Source of the DNA: Porphyrobacter sp.
GTDB taxonomy: Bacteria; Pseudomonadota; Alphaproteobacteria; Sphingomonadales; Sphingomonadaceae
DNA: 64,000 bases
NCBI GenBank assembly: GCA_027533455.1
Contig: JAPZUC010000001.1
Span: 248,001-312,000 of the forward strand
Direction of reading: 5' to 3'
Both the position numbers and the translations under genes were made by a program. Positions 16,326 to 24,536 of the stretch are shown here, one piece after another (the stretch's first letter is position 1; the number at the start of each line of letters is the position of its first letter). Under the pieces are notes generated by a model. The model saw only the letters and a program-made list of their open reading frames with translations, was not told the origin of the DNA and searched no databases.

Positions 16326-16458
16326 CGGACTCCCACTCGGTCGCACAGCGAGCGCAAGCGCGACTGCGCGCCCGCAGGTGCCCGGAACGTAGCGTAGCGA
16401 AGTGGAGGATCAGCACCGAGGACGCTCGCACGGACGTGCAAGCGAAACCACAAGGACT
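16326..16458 (-). repeat. dispersed structured repeat, copy C
   Basis: Read on the minus strand it shares blocks with copy B at 52388-52504 in the same order: GCGAGCGTCCTCGG (16416-16429), CCTGCGGGCG (16369-16378), TTGCG and a terminal AGTCCG (16326-16331). Hairpin sequences between the blocks differ. Like copy B it directly follows a minus-strand gene end, here tRNA-Thr. Confidence 0.55.
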
Positions 16459-16462
16459 CCAT

Positions 16463-16479
16463 TCTCGTCTTCGACGAGA
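16463..16479 (-). terminator. hairpin at the tRNA-Thr 3' end
   Basis: A perfect 7-bp stem (TCTCGTC / GACGAGA) with a 3-nt loop lies 2 nt past the encoded CCA. It has no T-run and is more likely a 3' processing or end-stabilising hairpin than a strong terminator. Confidence 0.5.
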
Positions 16480-16480
16480 G

Positions 16481-16555
16481 TGGTGCTGCTGGGGAGGATT
16501 GAACTCCCGACCTCACCCTTACCAAGGGTGCGCTCTACCACTGAGCTACAGCAGC
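16481..16555 (-). tRNA. tRNA-Thr(GGT)
   Basis: The minus strand folds as a complete cloverleaf: acceptor GCTGCTG/CAGCAGC, D arm GCTC/GAGC, anticodon stem CACCC/GGGTG with loop TTGGTAA (anticodon GGT, threonine), T arm GGGAG/CTCCC with TTCAATC, discriminator A and an encoded CCA. Total 75 nt. Confidence 0.98.
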
Positions 16556-16571
16556 GCCGGACAAGGCGCGC

Positions 16572-16600
16572 CCTATTGTCGCGCGGTCACCTATTGTCAA
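16572..16600 (-). promoter_or_regulatory. promoter of tRNA-Thr
   Basis: A consensus -35 TTGACA (16595-16600) and AATAGG (16572-16577) are 17 bp apart on the minus strand, placing the start about 10 nt upstream of the tRNA. The nonamer GACAATAGG occurs twice in the promoter. Confidence 0.55.
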
Positions 16601-16643
16601 GCGGCCCTTGATGACCGTGCCTCTAATCTGCAAGGCGTTTCAT

Positions 16644-16802
16644 ATGAGTGAAGAGCCTCGCAAGAATATGTCCCATGCGGAAGCCCGCGCGGAGCGTCTC
16701 GCGGCAAAGCTGCGCGAGAACCTGCGGCGGCGCAAAGCGCAGGCGCGCGCGATTGGCGAATCACCAACAGAAACGCTTCCCAATCCGCCTCGCGAAAGCT
16801 AA
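16644..16802 (+). CDS. small basic conserved hypothetical protein
   Basis: This 52-residue protein ([21 protein letters not shown]...) is rich in Arg, Lys and Ala and is predicted to be a single amphipathic helix (about 10-40, [16 protein letters not shown]). No domain is recognised. I chose ATG 16644, with AAGG upstream, over an earlier ATG at 16608 whose extra residues look random. It lies 127 bp upstream of gpmA, separated from it by a large palindrome, so co-transcription is uncertain. It resembles small proteins placed in front of gpmA in related bacteria. Confidence 0.6.
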   Translation: MSEEPRKNMSHAEARAERLAAKLRENLRRRKAQARAIGESPTETLPNPPRES

Positions 16803-16834
16803 CCCCCCGCGCTCTGATGTAGTGAGAGGACCAG

Positions 16835-16910
16835 GCCGCCCGCTCCCCCACCCTTCCACCCGGAGCCTGCCGGGTTACCATCCGGGTGGAAGGGTGGGGG
16901 AGCGGGCGGC
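16835..16910. repeat. perfect 30-bp inverted repeat upstream of gpmA
   Basis: Arms at 16835-16864 and 16881-16910 are exact reverse complements over 30 bp, with a 16-nt loop. The GC-rich arms read GCCGCCCGCTCCCCCACCC onward. It ends 20 bp before the gpmA start. A stem this long with no mismatch suggests a recently inserted palindromic element (REP/MITE-like) or a strong structure in the leader. No target-site duplication was seen. Confidence 0.9.
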
Positions 16911-16929
16911 GCGGCAAGACGGAGTTAGA

Positions 16930-17616
16930 ATGCCCAAGCTCATCCTCGTCCGCCACGGCCAGAGCCAGTGGAACCTCGAAAACCGCTTCACCGGCTGGTG
17001 GGATGTCGACCTGACCGAACAGGGCGTGGCCGAAGCCAGGGCTGCCGGCGAACTGATGAAGGCCAAGGGCGTGCTGCCCACGGTCGGATTCACCTCGCTC
17101 CAGACGCGCGCGATCCGGACGCTCAATCTGGCGCTCGAAGCGGCGGGGCGGCTGTGGATCCCGGTTATCAAGGACTGGCACCTGAACGAGCGGCACTATG
17201 GCGGGCTGACCGGCCTCGACAAGCAGGAAACCCGCGAGAAGCATGGCGACGAACAGGTGCTGATCTGGCGCCGCAGCTTCGATGTGCCGCCGCCGGTGTT
17301 GGAAGCGGGGAGCGAGTTCGATCTCGCCGCCGACCCGCGCTATGCCGGGATCGCGATTCCGAACACCGAAAGCCTCAAGCTGACGATTGAACGAGTACTG
17401 CCCTATTGGGAAAGCGACATCCTGCCCGTGCTCGCCCGCGGCGAGACGGTGATCATCTCGGCCCACGGCAACAGCTTGCGCGCGCTGGTGAAGCATCTGT
17501 CGAACATCTCGGATGCGGACATCGCCGATCTCGAAATTCCCACCGGGCAGCCGATCATCTATGACTTCGAAGGCAGCACGCCCGTGGGCGAGCGTTATTA
17601 CCTGAAGGACGCGTGA
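16930..17616 (+). CDS. gpmA: 2,3-bisphosphoglycerate-dependent phosphoglycerate mutase
   Basis: This 228-residue enzyme interconverts 3- and 2-phosphoglycerate in glycolysis. The phospho-acceptor histidine is in [10 protein letters not shown] near the N-terminus, the substrate loop in [12 protein letters not shown], and the second histidine in [16 protein letters not shown] 16930 has GGAG 5 nt upstream. The stop overlaps the purE start (TGATG), opening a tightly packed plus-strand run. A 30-bp palindrome immediately upstream could affect expression. Confidence 0.97.
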   Translation: MPKLILVRHGQSQWNLENRFTGWWDVDLTEQGVAEARAAGELMKAKGVLPTVGFTSLQTRAIRTLNLALEAAGRLWIPVIKDWHLNERHYGGLTGLDKQETREKHGDEQVLIWRRSFDVPPPVLEAGSEFDLAADPRYAGIAIPNTESLKLTIERVLPYWESDILPVLARGETVIISAHGNSLRALVKHLSNISDADIADLEIPTGQPIIYDFEGSTPVGERYYLKDA

Positions 17617-18107
17617 TGGAAGCCACCGGGGGCAAGGTCGCAATCGTGATGGGCAGCCAGTCGGACTGGCCGACCATGAAGGCCGCCGCCGAAGTGCTGG
17701 ACGAGCTGGAAGTGCCTTACGAGGCGCGCATCACCTCGGCGCACCGCACGCCTGACCGGATGGTCGCTTTCGCCAAGGGGGCCGAGGGCGAGGGGTTCTC
17801 CGTCATCATCGCAGGCGCAGGCGGCGCGGCGCATCTGCCCGGCATGATCGCCAGCATGACGCATCTGCCGGTGCTGGGCGTTCCGGTGCAGTCCAAGGCA
17901 CTGAGCGGGATGGATAGCCTGCTCTCGATCGTGCAGATGCCGGGCGGCATTCCTGTCGGCACGCTGGCGATCGGCGAGGCCGGAGCGAAGAATGCAGGGC
18001 TGCTCGCGGCCTCGATCCTCGCGCTGGGCGACGAGGCCCTGTCCGAGCGGTTGCAGGATTGGCGCGCGGCCAAGACCGCGGCTGTCGGCGAGGTGCCGGA
18101 AGACTGA
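17616..18107 (+). CDS. purE: N5-carboxyaminoimidazole ribonucleotide mutase
   Basis: This 163-residue class I PurE rearranges N5-CAIR to CAIR in purine synthesis. Signatures are [14 protein letters not shown] at the N-terminus, [13 protein letters not shown] (catalytic histidine) and [13 protein letters not shown]. It pairs with PurK, the next gene, whose ATG overlaps its stop by one base. Start is ATG 17616; an upstream in-frame GTG at 17613 is less likely. Confidence 0.97.
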   Translation: MEATGGKVAIVMGSQSDWPTMKAAAEVLDELEVPYEARITSAHRTPDRMVAFAKGAEGEGFSVIIAGAGGAAHLPGMIASMTHLPVLGVPVQSKALSGMDSLLSIVQMPGGIPVGTLAIGEAGAKNAGLLAASILALGDEALSERLQDWRAAKTAAVGEVPED

Positions 18108-19174
18108 TGCTGCCCGCAGGTTCCACCATCGGCATTCTGGGCGGCGGGCAGCTGGGCCGGATGATGGCCGTGTCCGCGCTCCAGCTCGGCTACCGCGTGA
18201 TCGGCTATGCGCCTGCGGGCGATAATGTCGCGGCCGATGCGTGCAGCGCTTTCATCACCGCCGATTGGGACAATGCCGCCGCGCTGGCGCAGTTCGCGGA
18301 GGCCAGCGATGTGGTGACGTGGGAGTTCGAAAACGTCCCCGTCAGCACCGTCCAGGCCCTGCCCAGCCCCCTGTTAGCCTGCCCTTTGCGCGCCCTTGAG
18401 GTCGCTCAGGACAGGTTTCACGAGAAACATTTCGTCAGCGAACTGGGCGGAAGGCCGGCGCCCTATGCCCGGGTCGACAGCGCCGAAACCCTCGCCGCAG
18501 CCATCGCCGAAGTCGGGACACCCGGCATCCTCAAGACCGCGCGCGATGGCTATGACGGCAAGGGCCAGTGGCGGGTGCGCTCGTTGATCGAGGCTGGCGC
18601 GCTCGTCTATCCCGGCGTGACCTGCATCTACGAAGGCTTCGTCACCTACGAGACCGAGTTCTCGGTGATCCTCGTGCGCGGCAAGGATGGTCAGGTAAAG
18701 TTCTGGGATTCCACGGCAAATCTGCATGAAGGCGGGATGCTGGCGCTGTCGGTGCTGCCCGCCGGCCCGCTGGTCGAGGCGCAGGTGCCCGCCGCGCGGG
18801 AGCTGGCCGCCAGGGTCGCCGATGCGCTCGGCTATGTCGGGGTGCTGACGCTGGAATTCTTCGCCACCCGCGAGGGGCCGGTCTTCAACGAGATGGCCCC
18901 GCGGGTGCATAATTCCGGCCACTGGACGATCGAGGGCGCGGCCACCAGCCAGTTCGAAAACCACATCCGCGCCATCGCCGGCCTGCCGCTGGGCGGCACC
19001 AAGACCCGCTTTGCCAGCATCGAAATGCGCAACATCGTCGGCGAGGACGCGTTGAAAGCCCACGCGATTCTGGCCGAGCCGGGAGAGCCGCACCTCCACC
19101 TCTATGGCAAGGCCGAAGCGCGCGAGGGCCGCAAGATGGGCCATGTGACCCGTGTGGGCCACGCGCTTAAATGA
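18107..19174 (+). CDS. purK: 5-(carboxyamino)imidazole ribonucleotide synthase
   Basis: This 355-residue ATP-grasp enzyme makes N5-CAIR from AIR, bicarbonate and ATP. It opens with TIGILGGGQLGRMM, has the ATP-grasp core (GILKTARDGYDGKGQW, CIYEGFVTYETEFSV) and the metal site EFFATREGPVFNEMAPRVHNSGHWT. Length is normal. Translational coupling to purE and folA is likely (TGATG and ATGA overlaps). A degenerate parS-like sequence at 18414-18429 lies inside the coding region and is probably chance. Confidence 0.97.
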   Translation: MLPAGSTIGILGGGQLGRMMAVSALQLGYRVIGYAPAGDNVAADACSAFITADWDNAAALAQFAEASDVVTWEFENVPVSTVQALPSPLLACPLRALEVAQDRFHEKHFVSELGGRPAPYARVDSAETLAAAIAEVGTPGILKTARDGYDGKGQWRVRSLIEAGALVYPGVTCIYEGFVTYETEFSVILVRGKDGQVKFWDSTANLHEGGMLALSVLPAGPLVEAQVPAARELAARVADALGYVGVLTLEFFATREGPVFNEMAPRVHNSGHWTIEGAATSQFENHIRAIAGLPLGGTKTRFASIEMRNIVGEDALKAHAILAEPGEPHLHLYGKAEAREGRKMGHVTRVGHALK

Positions 19175-19659
19175 CGCCGGAAATCGTGCTGATCTACGCC
19201 CGCGCCGCCAATGGCGTGATCGGCAAGGATGGCGATCTGCCGTGGCGGCTTCCGGCTGACCTCAAGCATTTCAAGGCGCTGACCCTCGGCAAACCGATGA
19301 TCATGGGCCGCAAGACCTTCGATAGCCTGCCCGGCCTGCTCCCCGGCCGCCGCCATATCGTCCTCACCCGCGACACTGGCTGGCGGGCCGAGGGGGCCGA
19401 GACCGCCGCGACCCTCGATGATGCGCTGGCGTTGGCGGGGGGAGAGAGCATCGCCATCATCGGCGGGTCAGCGGTGTTCGAAGCCTTTTTGCCGCGCGCA
19501 GACAGAGTCGAACTCACCCGGATCCATGCCGACTATGAAGGCGACACCTTCATGCCGGAACTCGGCCCCGAGTGGCACGAGGCCGCGCGCGAGGAACACC
19601 CCGCCGAAGGCGACTACCCCGCCTTCTCCTTCCTCACCTATCGGAAGGCGGCCGTCTGA
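19171..19659 (+). CDS. folA: dihydrofolate reductase
   Basis: This 162-residue enzyme reduces dihydrofolate with NADPH. It shows the N-terminal substrate region VIGKDGDLPWRLPADLKHFK, the NADPH motif MGRKTFDSL, and IIGGSAVFEAFL. It overlaps purK upstream (ATGA) and ribF downstream (TGATG). Thymidylate synthase, a common neighbour, is absent from the window. Confidence 0.96.
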   Translation: MTPEIVLIYARAANGVIGKDGDLPWRLPADLKHFKALTLGKPMIMGRKTFDSLPGLLPGRRHIVLTRDTGWRAEGAETAATLDDALALAGGESIAIIGGSAVFEAFLPRADRVELTRIHADYEGDTFMPELGPEWHEAAREEHPAEGDYPAFSFLTYRKAAV

Positions 19660-20597
19660 TGCGCTGGCTCGATCACCGCGATCCTGTTCCCGACGCCCTG
19701 CGCGGAGCGATCATCGCGCTCGGCAACTTCGACGGGTTCCATCGCGGGCATCAGGCCGTGGCGGGCGAGGCGATCACATGGGCGCAGGCCGAGGGCCGCC
19801 CCTCGATCATCGCCACATTCGATCCCCACCCGGTCACCTTCTTCAAGCCCGATCTGGCGCCCTTCAAGCTGACCACGCTCGAACAGCGGCAGGAACTCTA
19901 CCTCGCCGCCGGGGCGACCGCGATGCTGGTGTTCCACTTCGATGCCGCGCTGGCGGGGACGAGCGCCGAGGACTTCATCCGCGACATCCTCATTGAGCGT
20001 TTCGGCGCGCACGGGGTGGTGACGGGCGGTGATTTCACCTTCGGCAAGGGCGCCAAGGGCAATGTCGCGTCGCTCCGCACCCTTGGCGGCGAGCTCGGCC
20101 TGCAATCGCGGGTGGTCGAGGCGGTGGCTGCGGATGGCGAGGTGGTTTCCTCCAGCCGCATCCGCCAGGCCCTGAGGGACGGCGACCCGCAGGAAGCAGC
20201 GCGTCTGCTCACCAGGCCCTTCGCCATCAGGGGCATTGTCGAGCATGGCGACAAGCGCGGGCGCATCATCGGCTATCCGACCGCCAACCTCGGGGTCGAG
20301 AATTACCTGCGCCCGAAATACGGCATCTATGCCGTGACGGGCCGCATCCTCGCGACGGGGCAGGTGCTCCAAGGCGCGGCCAATATCGGAATCCGCCCGC
20401 AGTTCGAACCGCCCAAGGAGCTGCTCGAACCCTTCTTCTTCGACTTCAGCGGCGACCTCTACGGGCAGGAAATCGAGGTGGCCTTCCACCACTACCTGCG
20501 CGGCGAGGCGAAGTTCGACTCTCTCGAGGCGCTGATCGAACAGATGGACAAGGATTGCGCCGAGGCGCGGCGGCTTCTAAGCGCGCAGCCGCTATGA
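19659..20597 (+). CDS. ribF: bifunctional riboflavin kinase / FAD synthetase
   Basis: This 312-residue enzyme makes FMN and then FAD. The N-terminal nucleotidyltransferase domain has GNFDGFHRGHQ and the SSSRIRQAL segment; the C-terminal kinase domain has RGRIIGYPTANLG and IYAVTG. Position directly before ileS and lspA is conserved in many bacteria. Start ATG 19659 overlaps the folA stop. Confidence 0.97.
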   Translation: MRWLDHRDPVPDALRGAIIALGNFDGFHRGHQAVAGEAITWAQAEGRPSIIATFDPHPVTFFKPDLAPFKLTTLEQRQELYLAAGATAMLVFHFDAALAGTSAEDFIRDILIERFGAHGVVTGGDFTFGKGAKGNVASLRTLGGELGLQSRVVEAVAADGEVVSSSRIRQALRDGDPQEAARLLTRPFAIRGIVEHGDKRGRIIGYPTANLGVENYLRPKYGIYAVTGRILATGQVLQGAANIGIRPQFEPPKELLEPFFFDFSGDLYGQEIEVAFHHYLRGEAKFDSLEALIEQMDKDCAEARRLLSAQPL

Positions 20598-23464
20598 CCG
20601 AAGAATCCAAGCGCGATTACCGGGACACTGTCTTCCTGCCGAAGACCGAATTCCCGATGAAGGCCGGCCTTCCGCAGAAGGAGCCGGGCATTGCCGCGCG
20701 TTGGGAGCAGATCGGCCTCTACGACGCCCTGCGCGCCGCGCGGCGCGGGCGCGAGAAGTTCATCCTTCACGATGGCCCGCCCTATGCCAATGGCGATATG
20801 CATATCGGCCATGCGCTGAACCACATCCTCAAAGACATGGTCTGCCGCACCCAGAACCTGCTGGGCCGCGATGCGCCTTACGTGCCCGGCTGGGACTGCC
20901 ACGGCCTCCCCATCGAGTGGAAGGTCGAGGAACAGTACCGCAAGGACAAGAAGGCCAAGCCCGTCCTCTCCGGCGCAGGCCGCGACGAGGCGGCGGTTAA
21001 GGCCTTCCGCGACGAATGCCGCGCCTACGCCCAGCGCTGGGTCGATGCACAGCGCGGGCAATTGAAGCGCCTCGGCATCATGGGCGATTGGGACCACCCC
21101 TACCTCACCATGCAGAAGGAGAGCGAGGCGGTGATCGTCGCCGAGCTCCTCAAGCTGGCCGAGGCGGGGAACCTCTACCGCGGATCGAAGCCGGTGATGT
21201 GGTCGCCGGTCGAACAGACCGCGCTGGCCGAGGCGGAGGTCGAGTACGAGGACATCACCTCGACCCAGATCGACGTGGCGTTCGAGATTGTCGAGTCGCC
21301 GATTGCCGAGCTGGTCGGTGCCCACGCGGTGATCTGGACGACGACGCCTTGGACGATACCGGTGAACCAGGCTTTGGCTTATGGGCCGGAGGTTGAGTAT
21401 GTCGTCGGCGTCTTCCATGGCGGCGCATTTTTGAGCGATCAGACCCATCCTTGGGCGCATGAAAAAGGGGGGAAGGTGCTGATCGCGGCGCCTCTTCTCG
21501 AAGAATTCGCGCGTCGTAGTGGTTTGGAAGCGTTTGAAGCGTGGATGACCATGAAAGGCAAAGACCTCGCCGGCACCCTCGCCCGCCACCCGATGCACCA
21601 TCTCGGCGGGTTCTACGCCGCGGCGCGCCCGCTGCTTCCCGGCGACTTCGTCACTACCGATTCCGGCACCGGCCTCGTCCACATGGCGCCCGACCACGGC
21701 GAGGACGACTTCGACCTGTGCAAGGCGAACGGGATCAACCCCGTCTTCGCGGTGATGGACGACGGGCGTTATCGCGACGACTGGGGCTGGCTCGGCGGCG
21801 CGGACGAGCGGCGCATGAGCGTCATCAACCCCAAGTTCAACGCGCCGGATGGCCCGATCTGCTCGGACCTGCGCGAAGCGGGCGCGCTGCTCGCGGCGAG
21901 TGCCGACTACGCGCACTCCTACCCCCATTCGTGGCGCTCCAAGGCCAAGGTGATCTTCCGCTGCACGCCGCAGTGGTTCGTGCCGATGGACCGCGATCTG
22001 GGCGATGGCACCACCCTGCGCGGCAATGCCGTCGCCGCTATCGCCGACACACAGTTCATCCCCGAAAAGGGCCGCAACCGCATCGGCGCGATGGTGGAAG
22101 GGCGGCCCGACTGGGTGCTCTCCCGCCAGCGCGCGTGGGGCGTGCCGATCACGCTGTTCGTGCGGCCGGATGGCTCCTACCTGCAAGACCCCGCCGTCAA
22201 CGCCCGCATCGTCGCGGCAGTGAATGCCGAGGGCATGGACGCTTGGAACAGCGCCAACAAGGCGGCCTTCCTAGGCCCGGACCACAACGCCGACGACTTC
22301 GAGATGGTCACCGACATTCTCGACGTCTGGTTCGATTCGGGCTGCACCCACGCCTTCGTGCTGGAAAGCGGGCGCTGGCCAGACCTGAAATGGCCCGCCA
22401 ACCTCTACCTCGAAGGTTCGGACCAGCATCGCGGCTGGTTTCAGTCCTCCTTGCTGGAAAGCTGCGCCACCCGCGGCCGCGCGCCCTATGATCAGGTTCT
22501 CACCCACGGCTTCACGATGGATGCCAAGGGCAAGAAGATGTCCAAGAGCCTCGGCAACACGGTCGATCCGCTGAAGGTGATGGAAACCTACGGCGCGGAC
22601 ATCATCCGGCTGTGGGCGCTGAGCGTCGACTTCACCGAGGATCACCGCATCGGCGACGAGATCCTGAAGGGTGTCGGCGACCAGTATCGCAAGCTGCGCA
22701 ACACCTTCCGCTACCTGCTCGGCGCGCTCGACGGGTTCGTGGGGGACATGAGCGATGCGGGCGAGCTGCCCGAGCTCGAGGTTTACGTGCTGGCGCTGCT
22801 GGCCGATCTCGACCGCAAGCTGAAGGCGGCCGCCGAGGCTTACGACTTCAACAGCTACACCCGCCTGCTGGTCGATTTCTGCAACGAGGACCTCTCGGCG
22901 TTCTTCTTCGATATCCGCAAGGACAGCCTCTATTGCGACGGGCCGGACACCACCACGCGCAACGCCTACCGCACCGTGCTCGACCTGCTGTTCCACGCGC
23001 TGGTGCGCTATGCCGCGCCGGTGCTGGTGTTCACAGCGGAAGAGGTCTGGATGAGCCGCTATCCCGAGGATGGCGAGGCGGACGATCAGGGCCAGCGCGG
23101 GTCTGTCCACCTGCTCGAATGGCCGAGCGTGCCGGGCGTGGTGGTTGAGAACGCCAAGTGGGTGCAGCTGCGCGCCCTGCGCGATGCCGTGAATGAAGCG
23201 ATCGAACCGCTGCGGCGCGACAAGACCATCCGGTCCAGCCTTGAAGCCGAGGTCATCGTCCCCGCCAGCATGGTGCCCGAAGGTGTCAGCGCCGAAGCTC
23301 TCGCCGAGCTGTTCATCACCGCGACAGTCACCCGCGGGCAGGGCGATGCCGTGATCGTCTCCAAGACCAACCACCACAAATGCGGCCGCTGCTGGCGTCA
23401 TCTGCCCGATGTGGTGGAAGAGGCCACGCTATGCGGACGCTGCGACGCGGTGGTAGCGGAATGA
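20594..23464 (+). CDS. ileS: isoleucyl-tRNA synthetase
   Basis: This 956-residue class I synthetase has the HIGH motif at 70-73, the KMSKS loop from K648, an editing (CP1) domain in between, and a C-terminal zinc finger with two CxxC pairs (CGRCW, CGRCD). All catalytic features are intact. ATG 20594 overlaps the ribF stop (ATGA), and the ileS stop overlaps lspA in the same way. I saw no T-box or other leader regulation, as expected for this phylum. Confidence 0.98.
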   Translation: MTEESKRDYRDTVFLPKTEFPMKAGLPQKEPGIAARWEQIGLYDALRAARRGREKFILHDGPPYANGDMHIGHALNHILKDMVCRTQNLLGRDAPYVPGWDCHGLPIEWKVEEQYRKDKKAKPVLSGAGRDEAAVKAFRDECRAYAQRWVDAQRGQLKRLGIMGDWDHPYLTMQKESEAVIVAELLKLAEAGNLYRGSKPVMWSPVEQTALAEAEVEYEDITSTQIDVAFEIVESPIAELVGAHAVIWTTTPWTIPVNQALAYGPEVEYVVGVFHGGAFLSDQTHPWAHEKGGKVLIAAPLLEEFARRSGLEAFEAWMTMKGKDLAGTLARHPMHHLGGFYAAARPLLPGDFVTTDSGTGLVHMAPDHGEDDFDLCKANGINPVFAVMDDGRYRDDWGWLGGADERRMSVINPKFNAPDGPICSDLREAGALLAASADYAHSYPHSWRSKAKVIFRCTPQWFVPMDRDLGDGTTLRGNAVAAIADTQFIPEKGRNRIGAMVEGRPDWVLSRQRAWGVPITLFVRPDGSYLQDPAVNARIVAAVNAEGMDAWNSANKAAFLGPDHNADDFEMVTDILDVWFDSGCTHAFVLESGRWPDLKWPANLYLEGSDQHRGWFQSSLLESCATRGRAPYDQVLTHGFTMDAKGKKMSKSLGNTVDPLKVMETYGADIIRLWALSVDFTEDHRIGDEILKGVGDQYRKLRNTFRYLLGALDGFVGDMSDAGELPELEVYVLALLADLDRKLKAAAEAYDFNSYTRLLVDFCNEDLSAFFFDIRKDSLYCDGPDTTTRNAYRTVLDLLFHALVRYAAPVLVFTAEEVWMSRYPEDGEADDQGQRGSVHLLEWPSVPGVVVENAKWVQLRALRDAVNEAIEPLRRDKTIRSSLEAEVIVPASMVPEGVSAEALAELFITATVTRGQGDAVIVSKTNHHKCGRCWRHLPDVVEEATLCGRCDAVVAE

Positions 23465-23997
23465 GCGGGTTGTTCACGCGTAACCGGCTGATCGGCCTCG
23501 CGCTGGCCGCGACCATCGCCATCGTCGATCAGGCGGTGAAGCTGTGGGTCATCGGCCCGCTGGCTCTGCGGCAGGTCGGGCGGATTGATCTGCTGCCCTT
23601 TTTCGACCTCACCTATACCGAGAACCGCGGCGTCTCGCTCGGGATGTTCCAAGCGAATAGCATGGAGACGCGCTGGGCGCTGGTGGCCATGACTGCGGGC
23701 ATCGCACTGGTGGTGCTTGTGTGGATGATGCGCGAGAAGAAGCTCGGCGATATCGCGGGCCTCGCGCTGATCCTCGGCGGGGCGCTGGGCAACATCCGCG
23801 ACCGCTATGATCTGGGCTATGTCATCGATTATGCCGATTTCCATATCGGGACCTTCCGGCCCTTCCTGATCTTCAACATTGCCGACGCCGCGATCACCAT
23901 CGGCGTTCTCATTATCCTTGCCCGCAGCCTGCTGGTGCGCGACAAGGACGAAACCGAGACCGGGGACACGCCCCGTGGAGAGACTCAAGATGCGTAA
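23461..23997 (+). CDS. lspA: lipoprotein signal peptidase (signal peptidase II)
   Basis: This 178-residue inner-membrane aspartic protease cleaves prolipoproteins. Four membrane segments are evident. Conserved boxes are VDQAVKLW, TENRGVSLG, GGALGNIRDR and FNIADAAITIG, with catalytic aspartates in YVIDY and FNIAD. It overlaps ileS by ATGA and the downstream lipoprotein gene by 8 bp. Confidence 0.96.
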   Translation: MSGLFTRNRLIGLALAATIAIVDQAVKLWVIGPLALRQVGRIDLLPFFDLTYTENRGVSLGMFQANSMETRWALVAMTAGIALVVLVWMMREKKLGDIAGLALILGGALGNIRDRYDLGYVIDYADFHIGTFRPFLIFNIADAAITIGVLIILARSLLVRDKDETETGDTPRGETQDA

Positions 23998-24403
23998 GAC
24001 TGCACCCCTGATTCTGCTGGCCGGCGCTTCGGCGATGCTCGCTGCCTGTGGCGGCGACGGCGGGGTGTTCAACCGCGCGCGGCCCGACGAGTTCGCGGTG
24101 CAGCGTCAGGCGCCGCTGGTGGTGCCGCCCGATTTCACCCTCACTCCGCCTGCCCCCGGCGCCCCGCGCCCGTCAGAAGGCACTGCGGCTGAGCAGGCGC
24201 TCGACGCACTGTTCGGCGGCCCGGCCCCGCGCAGCCGCGTGGAAACAAGCGTGCTCGACCGCGCTGGCCGCGCCGATCCGAGCATCCGCTCGCAGGTCGG
24301 CGATACCGGCACCAACACGGTCGCCAAGGGCCGTGTGACCCGCGACATCATCGCCGCCCCTGAGGGTGACGGGCAGTCGGCGTCTACGGTTATACCTTCT
24401 TGA
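23990..24403 (+). CDS. DUF3035-like (BamF-type) lipoprotein
   Basis: This 137-residue lipoprotein (lipobox LAAC, Cys19) has a short Pro-rich mature region with RARPDEFAVQRQAPLVVPPDF, the signature of the DUF3035 family, described in alphaproteobacteria as an outer-membrane beta-barrel assembly accessory. ATG 23990 has GGAGAG upstream. It overlaps lspA by 8 bp, closing the operon. The name is from memory of the family; the lipoprotein call is direct. Confidence 0.75.
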   Translation: MRKTAPLILLAGASAMLAACGGDGGVFNRARPDEFAVQRQAPLVVPPDFTLTPPAPGAPRPSEGTAAEQALDALFGGPAPRSRVETSVLDRAGRADPSIRSQVGDTGTNTVAKGRVTRDIIAAPEGDGQSASTVIPS

Positions 24404-24421
24404 TTTGACCCTCAAACGCCG

Positions 24422-24507
24422 GGCGGCGGACGTCCGCCGCCTTGGCTTTCCTCGCATAAGCTCGGGCGGCCGGTCGGCCTTGCGGTCGCTGCGCGACCGG
24501 ACTGGTG
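24422..24507 (+). repeat. dispersed structured repeat, copy A
   Basis: It begins with a perfect palindrome GGCGGCGGACGTCCGCCGCC (24422-24441). The 23 bp at 24463-24485 are identical to the reverse complement of 52410-52432 in copy B. The next hairpin is CGGTCGC-TGC-GCGACCG (24483-24499). Copy B has CGGGCC-TGC-GGCCCG at the same place: a different stem sequence, the same pairing and the same loop. The element lies between convergent genes and may act as a terminator. Confidence 0.7.
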
Positions 24508-24536
24508 CGTGCCCCCATCAGCGCCGCAGGGTTCCT

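Larger units (their letters stand above)
16142..16480. other. 339-bp gap between HNH-like gene and tRNA-Thr
   Basis: No gene is seen. Most of the right part (16326-16458) is copy C of a dispersed structured repeat. A 7-bp hairpin with loop TTC (16463-16479) abuts the tRNA 3' end. The left part (16142-16325) shows nothing recognisable. Confidence 0.6.

Noticed and set aside
15740..16555. Genomic island inserted at tRNA-Thr
   Set aside because: No integrase and no duplicated tRNA 3' end were found on either side of the HNH-like gene. The gap is mostly a dispersed repeat.
18414..18429. Fourth parS-like sequence (GGTTTCACGAGAAACA) in purK
   Set aside because: The central CACGTG is broken (CACGAG), it lies inside a coding region, and it has no neighbouring repeat array.
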